64,000 nucleotides of DNA from Butyrivibrio sp. (GCA_015056565.1 SVGB01000006.1:62001-126000), one strand, 5' to 3'; positions 32,527 through 41,989 are shown, numbered from the stretch's first letter. Numbers and translations: made by a program. Notes: generated by a model from the sequence alone, not told the origin.

Positions 32527-34092
32527 ATGGATTTTTTATCCTTAGGCTATATTGCGTTTACGGCAGCCGCTTTAGTTTTATATTACAGGCTTCCAAGGGC
32601 CCATCAGTGGAAGGTTCTGCTTGCTGCTAACCTATTATTTTACCTTCTTGTTGGCAGATGGAACATCGCCTTTATCCTTGTTACGGCGTTTTCTGTGTGG
32701 TATGCAGCCATCCTCTTAGACAGGCTTTCGGAGCAGTTTAAGGCCGCAAAAAAGACCGCTGAGAGCCGCGAAGAGAAGAAGGTCCTTAAGAGCAGATTTC
32801 AGAATAAGAAACGATTTGTGTTGTTCCTGGCACTGGTCCTGAACTTCGGGATACTGGCGTTTATGAAGTACTTCCGGGTAATGGGATCCTGGGGTCAGGG
32901 ACTTTTGGTGCCCCTTGGTATCTCTTTTTACACCTTCCAGGCAGTAGGATATCTTGTCGATGTTCACGGCGAGAAGTATGAGGCGGAAAAGAGATTTCCA
33001 AGGTTCCTTTTATTTGTATCCTTCTTTCCACAGCTGGTGCAGGGCCCTATTAACAGATATGGCAAGATGGGACCACAGTTTGAAAAAGAGCACAGCTGGT
33101 CAGCGGAAAGAGCTAAAAGAGCGGTGATATTGATCCTCTTTGGACTTATGAAAAAGTACGCTGTAGCCAACATGCTGACAGACAGCATAGCAAGGATATT
33201 TGATTCACCGGCTGACACAATCCCGGGATCACTGGTGGTTTGCGGCATTTTGCTTTATTCAGTTCAGCAGTACGCTGACTTTTCAGGCGGTATCGACATT
33301 GTTCTTGGCGTTGCACAGCTTTTTGACCTTGAGATGATGCCAAACTTCAGACAGCCCTATTTTGCGGTTTCTCTTGGAGATTTCTGGAGAAGGTGGCATA
33401 TTTCACTGGGAGCATGGATGAGGGATTATGTTTTTTACCCCTTTGCGCTTTTAAAGCCCATGCAGAACTTTGGAAAGTGGTGCAGCAAGCATCTTGGCAA
33501 GCACTTTGGAAGGGTGCTTCCTGCGGGAATCGCCAATATCCTGGTATTCTTCCTTGTTGGCGTGTGGCATGGAGCCTACATGCACTATGTGTGGTGGGGA
33601 CTTTATAACGGAATCGTCATAGCCCTTAGTGATATTTTGGAACCAACCTTTGGAAAGGTGTCAGAGCTTCTGCATTTGCCTCTAAAGAGCAGAGGAATGC
33701 ACATTTTCAGAGTTATAAGAACATTTGTTATTGTAAATATTGGCTGGTACTTTGACAGAATTGAGGACATGGGTCAGTGTTTGGCATGCTTTGGAAGAAC
33801 TGTTTCTGCTTTTAAACCAGGGGAGTTTTTGTATAGCTTTAGCAATGTCTGCCTTAATCCAGAACTTGTTAAGCCCATGTATGTTCTTGGCGGAATGGTC
33901 ATTGCACTTGTTGGAACTGTGGTCATATTTGCAGTTAGCCTTTGGAAAGAGCTTCATCCAGAGGAGGATATCCATGAAAGGTATGGAAACAAGGCTCTTA
34001 CAGGTCTTTCCTGGGTATTCCTATCAATGATGGTCCTTGTTTCCTTTGTATTTACAACAACTACAGGAGGTTTCCTATATGCGAATTTTTAA
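32527..34092 (+). CDS. DltB/AlgI-like MBOAT acyltransferase
   Basis: This 521-residue membrane-bound O-acyltransferase has about eleven helices. Hallmarks are FFPQLVQGPINRY (about 166-178), DFWRRWHISLGAWMRDYV (about 285-302) and GVWHGAYMHYVWWGLYNG with the likely active His348. In DltB, the enzyme moves D-alanine from a carrier protein across or at the membrane to teichoic acid. Here its neighbours are a carrier protein, an adenylation enzyme and a DltD-like protein, so it belongs to a dlt-like pathway. The acyl group moved may differ from D-Ala. The start is coupled to the XRE gene. Confidence 0.88.
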   Translation: MDFLSLGYIAFTAAALVLYYRLPRAHQWKVLLAANLLFYLLVGRWNIAFILVTAFSVWYAAILLDRLSEQFKAAKKTAESREEKKVLKSRFQNKKRFVLFLALVLNFGILAFMKYFRVMGSWGQGLLVPLGISFYTFQAVGYLVDVHGEKYEAEKRFPRFLLFVSFFPQLVQGPINRYGKMGPQFEKEHSWSAERAKRAVILILFGLMKKYAVANMLTDSIARIFDSPADTIPGSLVVCGILLYSVQQYADFSGGIDIVLGVAQLFDLEMMPNFRQPYFAVSLGDFWRRWHISLGAWMRDYVFYPFALLKPMQNFGKWCSKHLGKHFGRVLPAGIANILVFFLVGVWHGAYMHYVWWGLYNGIVIALSDILEPTFGKVSELLHLPLKSRGMHIFRVIRTFVIVNIGWYFDRIEDMGQCLACFGRTVSAFKPGEFLYSFSNVCLNPELVKPMYVLGGMVIALVGTVVIFAVSLWKELHPEEDIHERYGNKALTGLSWVFLSMMVLVSFVFTTTTGGFLYANF

Positions 34093-35143
34093 AAAGTATG
34101 GAACCTTCTTGTGTTTCATGTTATTGTTCATAATATTAAATCTTGGTTTATCATTTGCCCTAAGACCATATAGTGGATCCGGATCAGAGATGTGGAAGGG
34201 ATTTGCTGCTAAGGGGCAGGTAGACATGGTATATACCGGTACTTCTTTTTGCCTGTGCGACATTGATCCTGTGCTGGTGGATGAGGTGACAGGCCTTAAA
34301 TCCTACAACATGGGCACAAACATGCAGTCTATACAGAGCTCATATATAGCGCTAAAGCAGGCCATTGAAAGGGGCGGCGTGACCAGAGCCATTGTGGGCA
34401 TAGACCCAGAGATAATGGAGATGGAAAGAAAGGATAACTTCAGGGCTGAGGCATGCTTTGTAAGGAATCTCAGTGATACTCTGCCTGTTTCGAAAAAGAT
34501 CGCTGCAGATGCAAGTTTTGTGGCATCCAAAGACTTTATTGGAACCCCGTCATCAGTTCTTTACTACTTCCCATGGACCTACGACAGAGTAAGTAACGTT
34601 CCTTTGAACATAAGAGAAAAGCTCAAGGATCAGATCCTTGATATGACTGATCACAGGGATGTAAATGGTCATTACGGCTCTGATGAAAAATATGGCGAAG
34701 GCAGGCATTTCCTGGACCTTAGTACTCTTGTTAAGTGGAATAACGAGGTTGACGACCTTTATTACATAGATGTTAAGAAGGAGAATCTTGATACCCTTGA
34801 GGATATGGCAAGGCTTTGCAAGAAGAAAAATGTGGAGCTTTTCGTCATTGCTTTTCCTACAACCCAGGCGCTGTCTATTTACAGACTGGACAGTTACCAG
34901 GAATACACAGATCTTATCAGGAACATGCTCTCTAAGTACGGCATTGAGTACTATGACTACAACCTTGCAAAAGAGGAGTATGTGGACGTATTTAACCTTG
35001 AGATCTACAGGGATAACGGACATCTTAACAACAGCGGAACAGAGCAGTTTTCAAAGGCTCTTGGCACCATGGTGACAAAATATGAAAAGGGCGAAGATGT
35101 AAAAGAAATGTTCTACGATCTTCCGTCCTATGAAGGGAACTAA
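34079..35143 (+). CDS. DltD-like SGNH-fold membrane-anchored protein
   Basis: The 354-residue protein has one N-terminal membrane helix (KYGTFLCFMLLFIILNLGLS) and an extracellular SGNH-like domain. The catalytic Ser is in YTGTSFCLCDIDP (about residue 57) and the Asp/His pair in DNGHLNNSG near residue 330, as in DltD-type proteins. GGAGG precedes the ATG at 34079, which overlaps the MBOAT gene by 14 bases, so translation is coupled. It would complete transfer of the activated group to the cell-surface polymer. Confidence 0.8.
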   Translation: MRIFKKYGTFLCFMLLFIILNLGLSFALRPYSGSGSEMWKGFAAKGQVDMVYTGTSFCLCDIDPVLVDEVTGLKSYNMGTNMQSIQSSYIALKQAIERGGVTRAIVGIDPEIMEMERKDNFRAEACFVRNLSDTLPVSKKIAADASFVASKDFIGTPSSVLYYFPWTYDRVSNVPLNIREKLKDQILDMTDHRDVNGHYGSDEKYGEGRHFLDLSTLVKWNNEVDDLYYIDVKKENLDTLEDMARLCKKKNVELFVIAFPTTQALSIYRLDSYQEYTDLIRNMLSKYGIEYYDYNLAKEEYVDVFNLEIYRDNGHLNNSGTEQFSKALGTMVTKYEKGEDVKEMFYDLPSYEGN

Positions 35144-35146
35144 GAA

Positions 35147-36685
35147 ATGAGCTATTGCAACAGCGTTCTTGACCTCATAGAAGGTCAGGCCATTATCAAC
35201 AGGGACAAGATTGCCTTTACAGATCCGGTAAAAGAGATATCTTTCGGACAGTTATATCTCTTTTCCAGGAAAATAGGAACGTTTTTGGCTGGCAAGATTG
35301 AAAAGAGAAGCCCGGTTTCTTTTTACATGGAAAAGAGCTGCGATGCGGTGGTTGGAATGTTTGGCGCTGTGTACGCAGGGGGATTTTACTCATTTCTGGA
35401 CGTAAGGCAGCCAGTTGTAAGGGCTGAGAGCATTCTTAACACCCTAAAGCCACGAGTTATGTTTACGGATGTAAGTATGCTTGATAAGGCAAAAGAGCTG
35501 ACGCTCCCTGAAGGATGTGAACTTATTGTGCTTGATGAGCTCATTGAGCAAATGGATGAGCTTTCTATAGATGATGAGAAGCTTGGAAGTATAAGGGCTC
35601 TTTCCCAGGATATTGACCCATTGTACGTTAATTTCACCAGCGGAAGTACAGGAGTGCCCAAGGGCGTTACTGTCTGCCACCGCTCTGTGCTTGAGTTTAT
35701 AGGCTATTTTGTTGATATATTCGGGATTGAAGAGGGAGATGTTCTCGGAAATCAGGCGCCTTTTGACTTCGATGTGTCTGTTAAGGACGTGTATTCAGGG
35801 CTTATGTCTGGCGCCAGAACAGCACTGATCCCAAGGGACTACTTCAGTAACCCAATGACCCTTATGGACTACCTGGCAGACCAGAAGGTTACCGTGATCG
35901 TGTGGGCAGTGAGCGCCATGTGCTTTGTATCCATCATGAATGGCCTTGAGTACAGAAACCCTGACAGTATCAGGATGATCATGTTCTCAGGGGAAGTGAT
36001 GCCTGTTAAGCACCTGAATCACTTTAAAAAGTTTCTTCCTGAGGCTACCTACATAAACCTCTATGGACCAACAGAGATTACCTGCAACTGCTCATACCAC
36101 ATTCTTGACAGGGATTATGAGGAAAACGAGGTTATCCCGGCTGGAATCCCATTCCCCAATGAGCATGTTTTTTTGCTGGACGAAGAGGACAAGCTGGTTA
36201 CGGAGCCTGGCATGGAGGGCGAGATCTGCGTAACAGGAACAAGCCTTGCACTTGGCTACTACGGCGACAAGGAAAAGACTGACGCTGCATTTATGCAGAA
36301 CCCGTTAAATAAGCTTTTCCAGGAGATGATGTACAGGACCGGAGATATCGGAAGATACGATGAAAACGGCATTTTGTACTATGTTTCAAGGAAAGACTTC
36401 CAGATCAAGCACATGGGCCACAGAATCGAGCTTGGAGAGATCGAAGTTGCTGCAATGGCCACAGATGGCGTAACAAGGGCCTGCTGTATCTATGAGCCGG
36501 ATAAAAAGAAGCTTATCCTGTTCTACACAGGAGATAGGGATAAAAAGGAGCTCCAGGCGCATCTTAAAGAGGATCTTCCGCCATATATGATCCCATCAAC
36601 AGTAAAGCAGCTGGAAGAGATGCCAGTTAATAAAAACGGCAAGATAGACAGGACCTATCTTTTAAAAGAATGGAAAAACTTATGA
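35147..36685 (+). CDS. DltA-like amino-acid adenylation enzyme
   Basis: The 512-residue ANL-family ligase has core motifs VNFTSGSTGVPKG (161-173), LYGPTEIT (305-312), MYRTGDIGRYDENG, and the catalytic Lys in PVNKNGKIDR near the end. It would activate an amino acid as AMP ester and load it onto the carrier protein at 37960. It resembles DltA, but the position of the D-Ala-selecting Cys in DltA (FCGE segment) is Ser281 in MFSGE. The substrate may therefore not be D-alanine. Its stop overlaps the next start (ATGA). Confidence 0.88.
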   Translation: MSYCNSVLDLIEGQAIINRDKIAFTDPVKEISFGQLYLFSRKIGTFLAGKIEKRSPVSFYMEKSCDAVVGMFGAVYAGGFYSFLDVRQPVVRAESILNTLKPRVMFTDVSMLDKAKELTLPEGCELIVLDELIEQMDELSIDDEKLGSIRALSQDIDPLYVNFTSGSTGVPKGVTVCHRSVLEFIGYFVDIFGIEEGDVLGNQAPFDFDVSVKDVYSGLMSGARTALIPRDYFSNPMTLMDYLADQKVTVIVWAVSAMCFVSIMNGLEYRNPDSIRMIMFSGEVMPVKHLNHFKKFLPEATYINLYGPTEITCNCSYHILDRDYEENEVIPAGIPFPNEHVFLLDEEDKLVTEPGMEGEICVTGTSLALGYYGDKEKTDAAFMQNPLNKLFQEMMYRTGDIGRYDENGILYYVSRKDFQIKHMGHRIELGEIEVAAMATDGVTRACCIYEPDKKKLILFYTGDRDKKELQAHLKEDLPPYMIPSTVKQLEEMPVNKNGKIDRTYLLKEWKNL

Positions 36686-37917
36686 CAACAGAAAAGCTTA
36701 AGGAAATAGCAGCTACATATGGCACTCCGTCATTTCTTTTCGACGAAAAAGCCCTTAAAATGCGGCTTAGAGCCATCAAGGAAATAGTGGGAGATAAGGT
36801 TAGTTTGTGCTTTAGCATAAAGGCCAATCCATTTTTGATCCCGGCTATGCTTGATGTCACTGAGCGACTTGAGGTGTGCAGTCCGGGAGAGCTGGATATC
36901 TGCAAGAATCTAGGGGTGGATCCGGACAGGATCGTGTACTCAGGGGTTAATAAGACTGAGGATAATGTACGGGATGCGGCAGAGTACGGTGCAGGCATCT
37001 ATACTGCAGAATCTCTAAAGCACGTGCTCCTTCTTAATGACGAGGGAAGGCGCATGGGAAAGGCACTTCCTGTGCTTCTTAGACTAAACGGCGGAAGTCA
37101 GTTTGGCATGTCCAGAGAAGATCTTTTTAAGGTCCTTGAAAAGAGAGATGGCCTTGATGGCATTGAGATAAAGGGAATCCATTATTTTGCAGGAACCCAG
37201 AGAAAAAAGCTTATGCAGCAGCAAAAAGAGCTGCAGATGCTCAAAGACCTTTATGACGAGATAGAAGATACCTTTGGAGTAAGACTTGAAAAACTTGAGT
37301 ATGGTCCGGGACTTCCTGTGCCCTACTTTGATACAGAGGATTTTAATGATACATTAGCCCCTGTAAAAGAACTTTCTGATGCACTTAAGGAAACTGCCAC
37401 ATGGTGTGATCTGACCGTTGAAATGGGCAGATTTTTCACTTCTGAGTGTGGATACTATCTTACTAAGGTAATGGATATAAAATCCAATGAAGGTACCAAT
37501 TATTGCGTTGTAGACGGTGGTATGAACCATTTGACCTACCTTGGACAGATAATGGGCATGAAGATCCCTGTTATTCACAAGCTTGAGGCTGAAAATAGAG
37601 AAGATATCGATGTAGAGATCAATAATACCTTCGGAGAAGCAGAGCTTTGCGGCAATTTAGAGGACGGAGCAGCCGACTATGCCCTCTGCGGAAGCCTTTG
37701 CACCACTGCGGATGTCATTGTTAGACAAATCAGGTTGCAGGATTTGAAAATAGGGGATATACTTGCATTCTGTAACGTTGGAGCATATTCTGTTACAGAG
37801 GGAATATATTTATTCCTTAGCAGGACAATGCCAAGGATTCTCCTTGCCAAGGAAGATGGCAGTATCGTCGTGGCAAGGGACTTTACTGAGAGCAGCGTCT
37901 TAAACTACCAGCGTTAA
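36682..37917 (+). CDS. Fold-type III PLP decarboxylase (LysA/BtrK-like) inside the dlt-like operon
   Basis: The 411-residue enzyme has the PLP lysine at Lys47 in CFSIKANP. It also has the LysA-type segments RLNGGSQFGM (usually KFG; here QFG), IKGIHYFAGTQ, EYGPGLPVPYF, VEMGRFFTSECGYYL, the active Cys region CGSLCTTADV, and FCNVGAYSVTEGIYLFLSRT. It decarboxylates an amino acid or an amino-acyl group. Position between the adenylation enzyme and the carrier gene recalls BtrK of butirosin biosynthesis, which acts on a glutamyl group held on a carrier protein. The start chosen overlaps the upstream stop; an in-frame ATG lies 12 bases earlier. Confidence 0.85.
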   Translation: MTTEKLKEIAATYGTPSFLFDEKALKMRLRAIKEIVGDKVSLCFSIKANPFLIPAMLDVTERLEVCSPGELDICKNLGVDPDRIVYSGVNKTEDNVRDAAEYGAGIYTAESLKHVLLLNDEGRRMGKALPVLLRLNGGSQFGMSREDLFKVLEKRDGLDGIEIKGIHYFAGTQRKKLMQQQKELQMLKDLYDEIEDTFGVRLEKLEYGPGLPVPYFDTEDFNDTLAPVKELSDALKETATWCDLTVEMGRFFTSECGYYLTKVMDIKSNEGTNYCVVDGGMNHLTYLGQIMGMKIPVIHKLEAENREDIDVEINNTFGEAELCGNLEDGAADYALCGSLCTTADVIVRQIRLQDLKIGDILAFCNVGAYSVTEGIYLFLSRTMPRILLAKEDGSIVVARDFTESSVLNYQR

Positions 37918-37959
37918 TAGTAAAAACACGAAAAACATTGAGATTAAGGAGATTTTTTG

Positions 37960-38187
37960 ATGGAAGAGCTTTTGGATATCCTTTCAGAGATCAAGGATGA
38001 CGTGGATTTTGAAACAGAGGACAAGCTTATTGATGATGGAATACTGGATTCTTTTGATATCCTTCAGATCATAAGCGCATTAAATGATGAGTACGACATT
38101 TCAATCCCTGCATCTGAGATCATCCCGGAGAACTTTAACAGTGCAGAATCACTGTGGGAGATGGTACAGAGACTTCAGGAGGACTGA
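37960..38187 (+). CDS. DltC-like acyl/aminoacyl carrier protein
   Basis: The 75-residue carrier protein has phosphopantetheine attachment Ser31 in GILDSFDILQII. The four-helix carrier pattern continues to AESLWEMVQRLQED. It would carry the activated amino acid for the MBOAT protein. The ATG at 37960 follows AAGGAGATTTTTT; the TTG codon just before it is also in frame. It lies 42 bases after the decarboxylase and ends in a terminator, closing the operon. Confidence 0.9.
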   Translation: MEELLDILSEIKDDVDFETEDKLIDDGILDSFDILQIISALNDEYDISIPASEIIPENFNSAESLWEMVQRLQED

Positions 38188-38199
38188 TATTCAGTCCTC
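38179..38199 (+). terminator. Terminator of the dlt-like operon
   Basis: A perfect 9-bp stem (GAGGACTGA with TCAGTCCTC, 3-base loop) followed by eight T. It overlaps the stop codon of the carrier gene. Confidence 0.92.
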
Positions 38200-38204
38200 T
38201 TTTT

Positions 38205-39260
38205 TTATTTATTTCTGTTGGAAGCAGATTGCTTGCGGTAAGCAGAAGGGGTCATACCGGTATGTTTTTTGAACTGTCTGATGTAGTGTTCTGTAGTATC
38301 ATATCCAACAGCTTCTGCAATAGTCTGCACTGTCATGGTGGAATTTGCCAGAAGATCCTGGGATCTTTCAATCCTGACGGTTCTTAGAATCTCAGTATAA
38401 TTCATTCCCGTCAGTTCTTTTATCAGGCGGGAGGTGTATTCGGTGGAGTAATGAAATTTACTGGAAAGATCCGAGAGAGTAACGTCTTTGTAATTCTCCT
38501 GAATATACTGGATCAATGCGTAGCGCTGTACATCCACCCGAGAGTCAAAGAGTGGCATCTGGACAGACTCAGAGTATCTTCTAATGATCAGGTAAAAATC
38601 TAATAAAAGGGTATTGGTGATAGCCTGATAGTGATACTCTTCCTTGTTGAGGCTCTCTGACAGCATCCATATAAAGGACGTGGCTATGGCTTCATCCTGT
38701 CCGGTTCTGAACATGATATAATCATTGGCTTTCTTCGCATAAATATTATTAAGAAAGAATGATGAGAGAATATTCTGTGTATTTAGAAAAGAATAAAACA
38801 TGGTGTGAAGGGTATCGCGCCGTAACATGATATTGACCGCTATTGTGTCATCAAATACGGCAAAAGAGTGACTAATTCCAGGAGGGATCACACAAAAATC
38901 CCCTGTTCGCATTTCGATAGTTTTACCAGATATAGTCTGGGTGCATCTTCCGTCATATATATACGAAATTTCAAAAAAAGTATGACTGTGCTCTATGTCT
39001 GGACTGTAGCGCTCATGTTTTTGCACTACTATACTGTCATTATCGGTAAGATCAAAAAAGAAATAATCCTCGTATACTTTGGGGATTGTTTCTTTTTTTT
39101 CTTTTATGAGGAGGTGTTTTTTTAGCACCATATCCATGTTCAGGTTTTTTAGAAAAATATTCAGCTTTTCGGGATCTTGCCCGGCTAAATAGTAGTCCCT
39201 GTAAAACTGTTCTACTTCGGTAACGTCATATATATGTTGCTTCAAAGCGTTGGCTTCCAT
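38205..39260 (-). CDS. AraC family transcriptional regulator
   Basis: This 351-residue regulator has an N-terminal cupin-like sensor (HSHTFFEISYIYDGRCTQTI, then EMRTGDFCVIPPGISHSF) and a C-terminal pair of helix-turn-helix motifs (DLSSKFHYSTEYTSRLIKEL and AEAVGYDTTEHYIRQFKKHT). It is probably sugar-responsive. The ATG at 39260 follows AGAGGAAT; a TTG 30 bases upstream lacks a site. It is divergent from the sugar ABC/glycosidase operon, which it most likely activates. Confidence 0.9.
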   Translation of the reverse strand: MEANALKQHIYDVTEVEQFYRDYYLAGQDPEKLNIFLKNLNMDMVLKKHLLIKEKKETIPKVYEDYFFFDLTDNDSIVVQKHERYSPDIEHSHTFFEISYIYDGRCTQTISGKTIEMRTGDFCVIPPGISHSFAVFDDTIAVNIMLRRDTLHTMFYSFLNTQNILSSFFLNNIYAKKANDYIMFRTGQDEAIATSFIWMLSESLNKEEYHYQAITNTLLLDFYLIIRRYSESVQMPLFDSRVDVQRYALIQYIQENYKDVTLSDLSSKFHYSTEYTSRLIKELTGMNYTEILRTVRIERSQDLLANSTMTVQTIAEAVGYDTTEHYIRQFKKHTGMTPSAYRKQSASNRNK

Positions 39261-39406
39261 CTGTATTCCTCTAATCCGTATCTGGTCCAATTATCAGGAG
39301 AATCCTCTAATACAAATATAATATGCATCCAAAAGGAATATGTCAAAAAAGTACAATTAAATACAAAAAAAATTACTTTTAGATCAAAATACATCAACAG
39401 AATTGA

Positions 39407-39448
39407 ACAATATTGTGAATTATAATTATTCGCCATGGTACATATAAT
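39407..39448 (+). promoter_or_regulatory. Probable promoter/operator of the sugar ABC operon
   Basis: A 10-bp palindrome ACAATATTGT (39407-39416) precedes -10-like TATAAT at 39421 and 39443. No good -35 is present, which fits an AraC-activated promoter in this divergent region. Confidence 0.4.
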
Positions 39449-39490
39449 TACATCATGAAGTGGAGCCTTGATAGAAAGGAATAGGCAGTT

Positions 39491-40993
39491 ATGAATAAAC
39501 CAATTCTTGAGATGAAAAATATCAGCAAAAGGTTCGGCAGTGTTGTGGCACTTAATAAAGTGGACCTGACGGTTTATCCCGGAGAGATAAGAGGATTGAT
39601 CGGTGAGAATGGATCCGGTAAGTCCACAATATCCTCAATTGCAGCAGGAATGCAGAAGGCAAATGAGGGACAAATGCTTTTTAAAGGAATTAAATGGGAG
39701 CCAGCAAGTATGATAGATGCTCTAAATGGCGGCATAGGAATGGTCGTCCAGGAGAGTGGAACAATTGCAGGTATATCCGTTGCTGAGAATATGTTTCTTG
39801 CAGAGCTGGGAAACTTCAAAAACGGTTTTGGCCTGGTGGACAGGAAAAAACTTGAAAGTAAAGCAGACGAAGCTCTTGCAAACATCGGAATTGACAGTAT
39901 AAGCGGAAAGGACATGATGGGAAGCCTGGACTTTCAGGATAGAAAGCTGGTGGAAATCGCTAAGGTGATCATGAAAAACCCTGAAGTTCTGGTAATTGAT
40001 GAAACCTCCACAGCTCTTTCTCATGATGGAAGACAGATCATGTACGACCTGATCAAACGAATGAGGGATAATGGGAAATCTGTGCTGTTTATATCCCACG
40101 ATCTTGATGAGATCATGGAAACCTGTGACTCGCTGACAGTACTTCGAGACGGAAACATAATAAGAACTTTCAATAAGGACGAGTTTGATGCAGACGCTAT
40201 CAGAAGCAGCATGATCGGAAGAGAGCTTAAGGGCGATTACTACAGAGCAGATGCAGAATGTACCGCACTTCCTGAGGTGGCACTTAGTGCAGAGCACCTT
40301 TGGTATAAGGACATGTTAAAAGATATATCTCTTGAACTTCACAGAGGCGAGATAGTTGGAGTAGGAGGCCTTGCCAGCAGCGGGATGCATGCGCTGGGTG
40401 AAGCACTATTTGGGGCGATAACCCTTGATTCTGGTCGAGTGGTATGTAGCAGTGGAAAGGTGATTCAGAATCCGCACAACGCCATGGGACAGAAAATTGG
40501 ATATGTTTCAAAGGACAGAGACCAGAAATCCCTGTGCCTGGACGCCAGCATAAGAGATAACATAGCTATCGCCGGGATGAACATCTTTAAGAATAATTTG
40601 AATCTTCTTACTACTTTCAATGAAAAGAAATATGTAAAGAAGCAGGTAGATGACCTGAACATTAAGTGTTCCGACATGGATCAGACAGTAAGTCAGCTGT
40701 CAGGTGGAAATAAGCAAAAGGTTGTTTTTGGAAAGTGGATAGGTTGTGGCAGTGAAATCCTTATTCTCGATTGTCCGACGCGAGGCGTGGACATTGGTGT
40801 TAAGCAGGCTATGTATCAGCTTATGGTAAAGCTGAAAAATGAGGGAAAAGCCATTCTCATGATAAGCGAGGAGATGCCAGAGCTTATAGGAATGAGCGAT
40901 AGAGTACTCATTATGAAGGATGGGATCATCACGAAACAATTCAAAAGAAGCGGCTCTCTTAGTGAAGCTGACATCATCAGCTACATGATCTGA
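39491..40993 (+). CDS. Sugar ABC transporter tandem ATPase (RbsA/MglA type)
   Basis: The 500-residue protein has two ATPase domains. The first has Walker A GENGSGKST, signature region SLDFQDRKLVEIAK and Walker B VLVIDETST. The second has a degenerate P-loop (VGVGGLASSGMHALGEALFG), signature QLSGGNKQKVVFGKW and Walker B ILILDCPTRGVD. This is the layout of ribose/galactose-type importers. It is the first gene of a seven-gene operon reading to 48186. The sugar is unknown. Confidence 0.92.
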   Translation: MNKPILEMKNISKRFGSVVALNKVDLTVYPGEIRGLIGENGSGKSTISSIAAGMQKANEGQMLFKGIKWEPASMIDALNGGIGMVVQESGTIAGISVAENMFLAELGNFKNGFGLVDRKKLESKADEALANIGIDSISGKDMMGSLDFQDRKLVEIAKVIMKNPEVLVIDETSTALSHDGRQIMYDLIKRMRDNGKSVLFISHDLDEIMETCDSLTVLRDGNIIRTFNKDEFDADAIRSSMIGRELKGDYYRADAECTALPEVALSAEHLWYKDMLKDISLELHRGEIVGVGGLASSGMHALGEALFGAITLDSGRVVCSSGKVIQNPHNAMGQKIGYVSKDRDQKSLCLDASIRDNIAIAGMNIFKNNLNLLTTFNEKKYVKKQVDDLNIKCSDMDQTVSQLSGGNKQKVVFGKWIGCGSEILILDCPTRGVDIGVKQAMYQLMVKLKNEGKAILMISEEMPELIGMSDRVLIMKDGIITKQFKRSGSLSEADIISYMI

Positions 40994-41008
40994 GAAAGGT
41001 GAAGTGAA

Positions 41009-41989
41009 ATGACAAATAAAAAGAGAATTAATAATAAGCAAAAGTTGATAGCAGCGCTTCCAATAGCAGCTTTATTGATACTATTTGCGGTATTTCTGGC
41101 AGTTGTAAACATGAATGACTACAGGCTTGATATGTATCTAAAAATAGTCTTTAACGAAGCACTTGTACTAGCAGTAGTGGCAACCGGAGCAATTTTTATT
41201 TACACCCTGGGGACCTTTGACATAAGCCTTGGAGCTTCAACGCTATTTGCAGCCACCATGGGAGTTATGACATATAACTACACTCAGAGCCTTGCTCTTA
41301 TGATACTTGTGATCTTTGCGGTAGGCATTACAGCGTCGCTTTTAAATTCGGTTCTGGCCTCAGTTTTTCATATCCCTGCCTTTGTCACCACAGTAGCCAT
41401 GATGTCAGTTCTATCAGCACTTTCAGCTCAGATAATTACTAGCTTTGGTGGGGCACTGGGAGGAATCAGTATTCCTAGTGAAGTGATAAAGCCTTTTGAC
41501 AATGTCGGGTTTAAGGCAGCACTTCTCATTATATTTTTTGTAGTCTGCTTTTTCGTATTCCAGTTTACAAAGGCTGGAAGGCGAATGAAGTTCGTGGGAG
41601 GTAATCCTCTTTGTGCCGAACTTACAGGAATAAAACAGAGTAAGTACACAATAATAGCTTTTGTGATGGCGGGAATTGGGATAGGACTTGGAGCTTTTTT
41701 GACTCTTTGTTATACACCTTCAGTTACCACTACAACAGCTTCAAGTATTGGAATGAACATCTTTATCGCCATTGTATTTGGAGGAATGCCTATCTCAGGA
41801 GGCGCAAGAAGTAAGATCTACGCTGCGCTGATTGGAGGCTTCTCATATATTCTGCTCAATGACATTCTGGAAATTGTCATAGACAGTAGCGCAGCTTACG
41901 GCATTACACAGGTAATAAGTGCAGTATTTTTCCTGGCGGTCGTTTATGTCACCAGCATGAATTATAGAACAGCGCTGTTGCCCAGATAA
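41009..41989 (+). CDS. Sugar ABC transporter permease (RbsC type)
   Basis: The 326-residue inner-membrane permease has about nine helices. GTFDISLGASTLFAATMGVM and AFVTTVAMMSVLSALSAQII are typical of the ribose-type permease family, as is GMNIFIAIVFGGMPISGGAR. It starts 15 bases after the ATPase gene. A second permease of the same family is at 43259, so the complex is probably a heterodimer. Confidence 0.9.
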   Translation: MTNKKRINNKQKLIAALPIAALLILFAVFLAVVNMNDYRLDMYLKIVFNEALVLAVVATGAIFIYTLGTFDISLGASTLFAATMGVMTYNYTQSLALMILVIFAVGITASLLNSVLASVFHIPAFVTTVAMMSVLSALSAQIITSFGGALGGISIPSEVIKPFDNVGFKAALLIIFFVVCFFVFQFTKAGRRMKFVGGNPLCAELTGIKQSKYTIIAFVMAGIGIGLGAFLTLCYTPSVTTTTASSIGMNIFIAIVFGGMPISGGARSKIYAALIGGFSYILLNDILEIVIDSSAAYGITQVISAVFFLAVVYVTSMNYRTALLPR

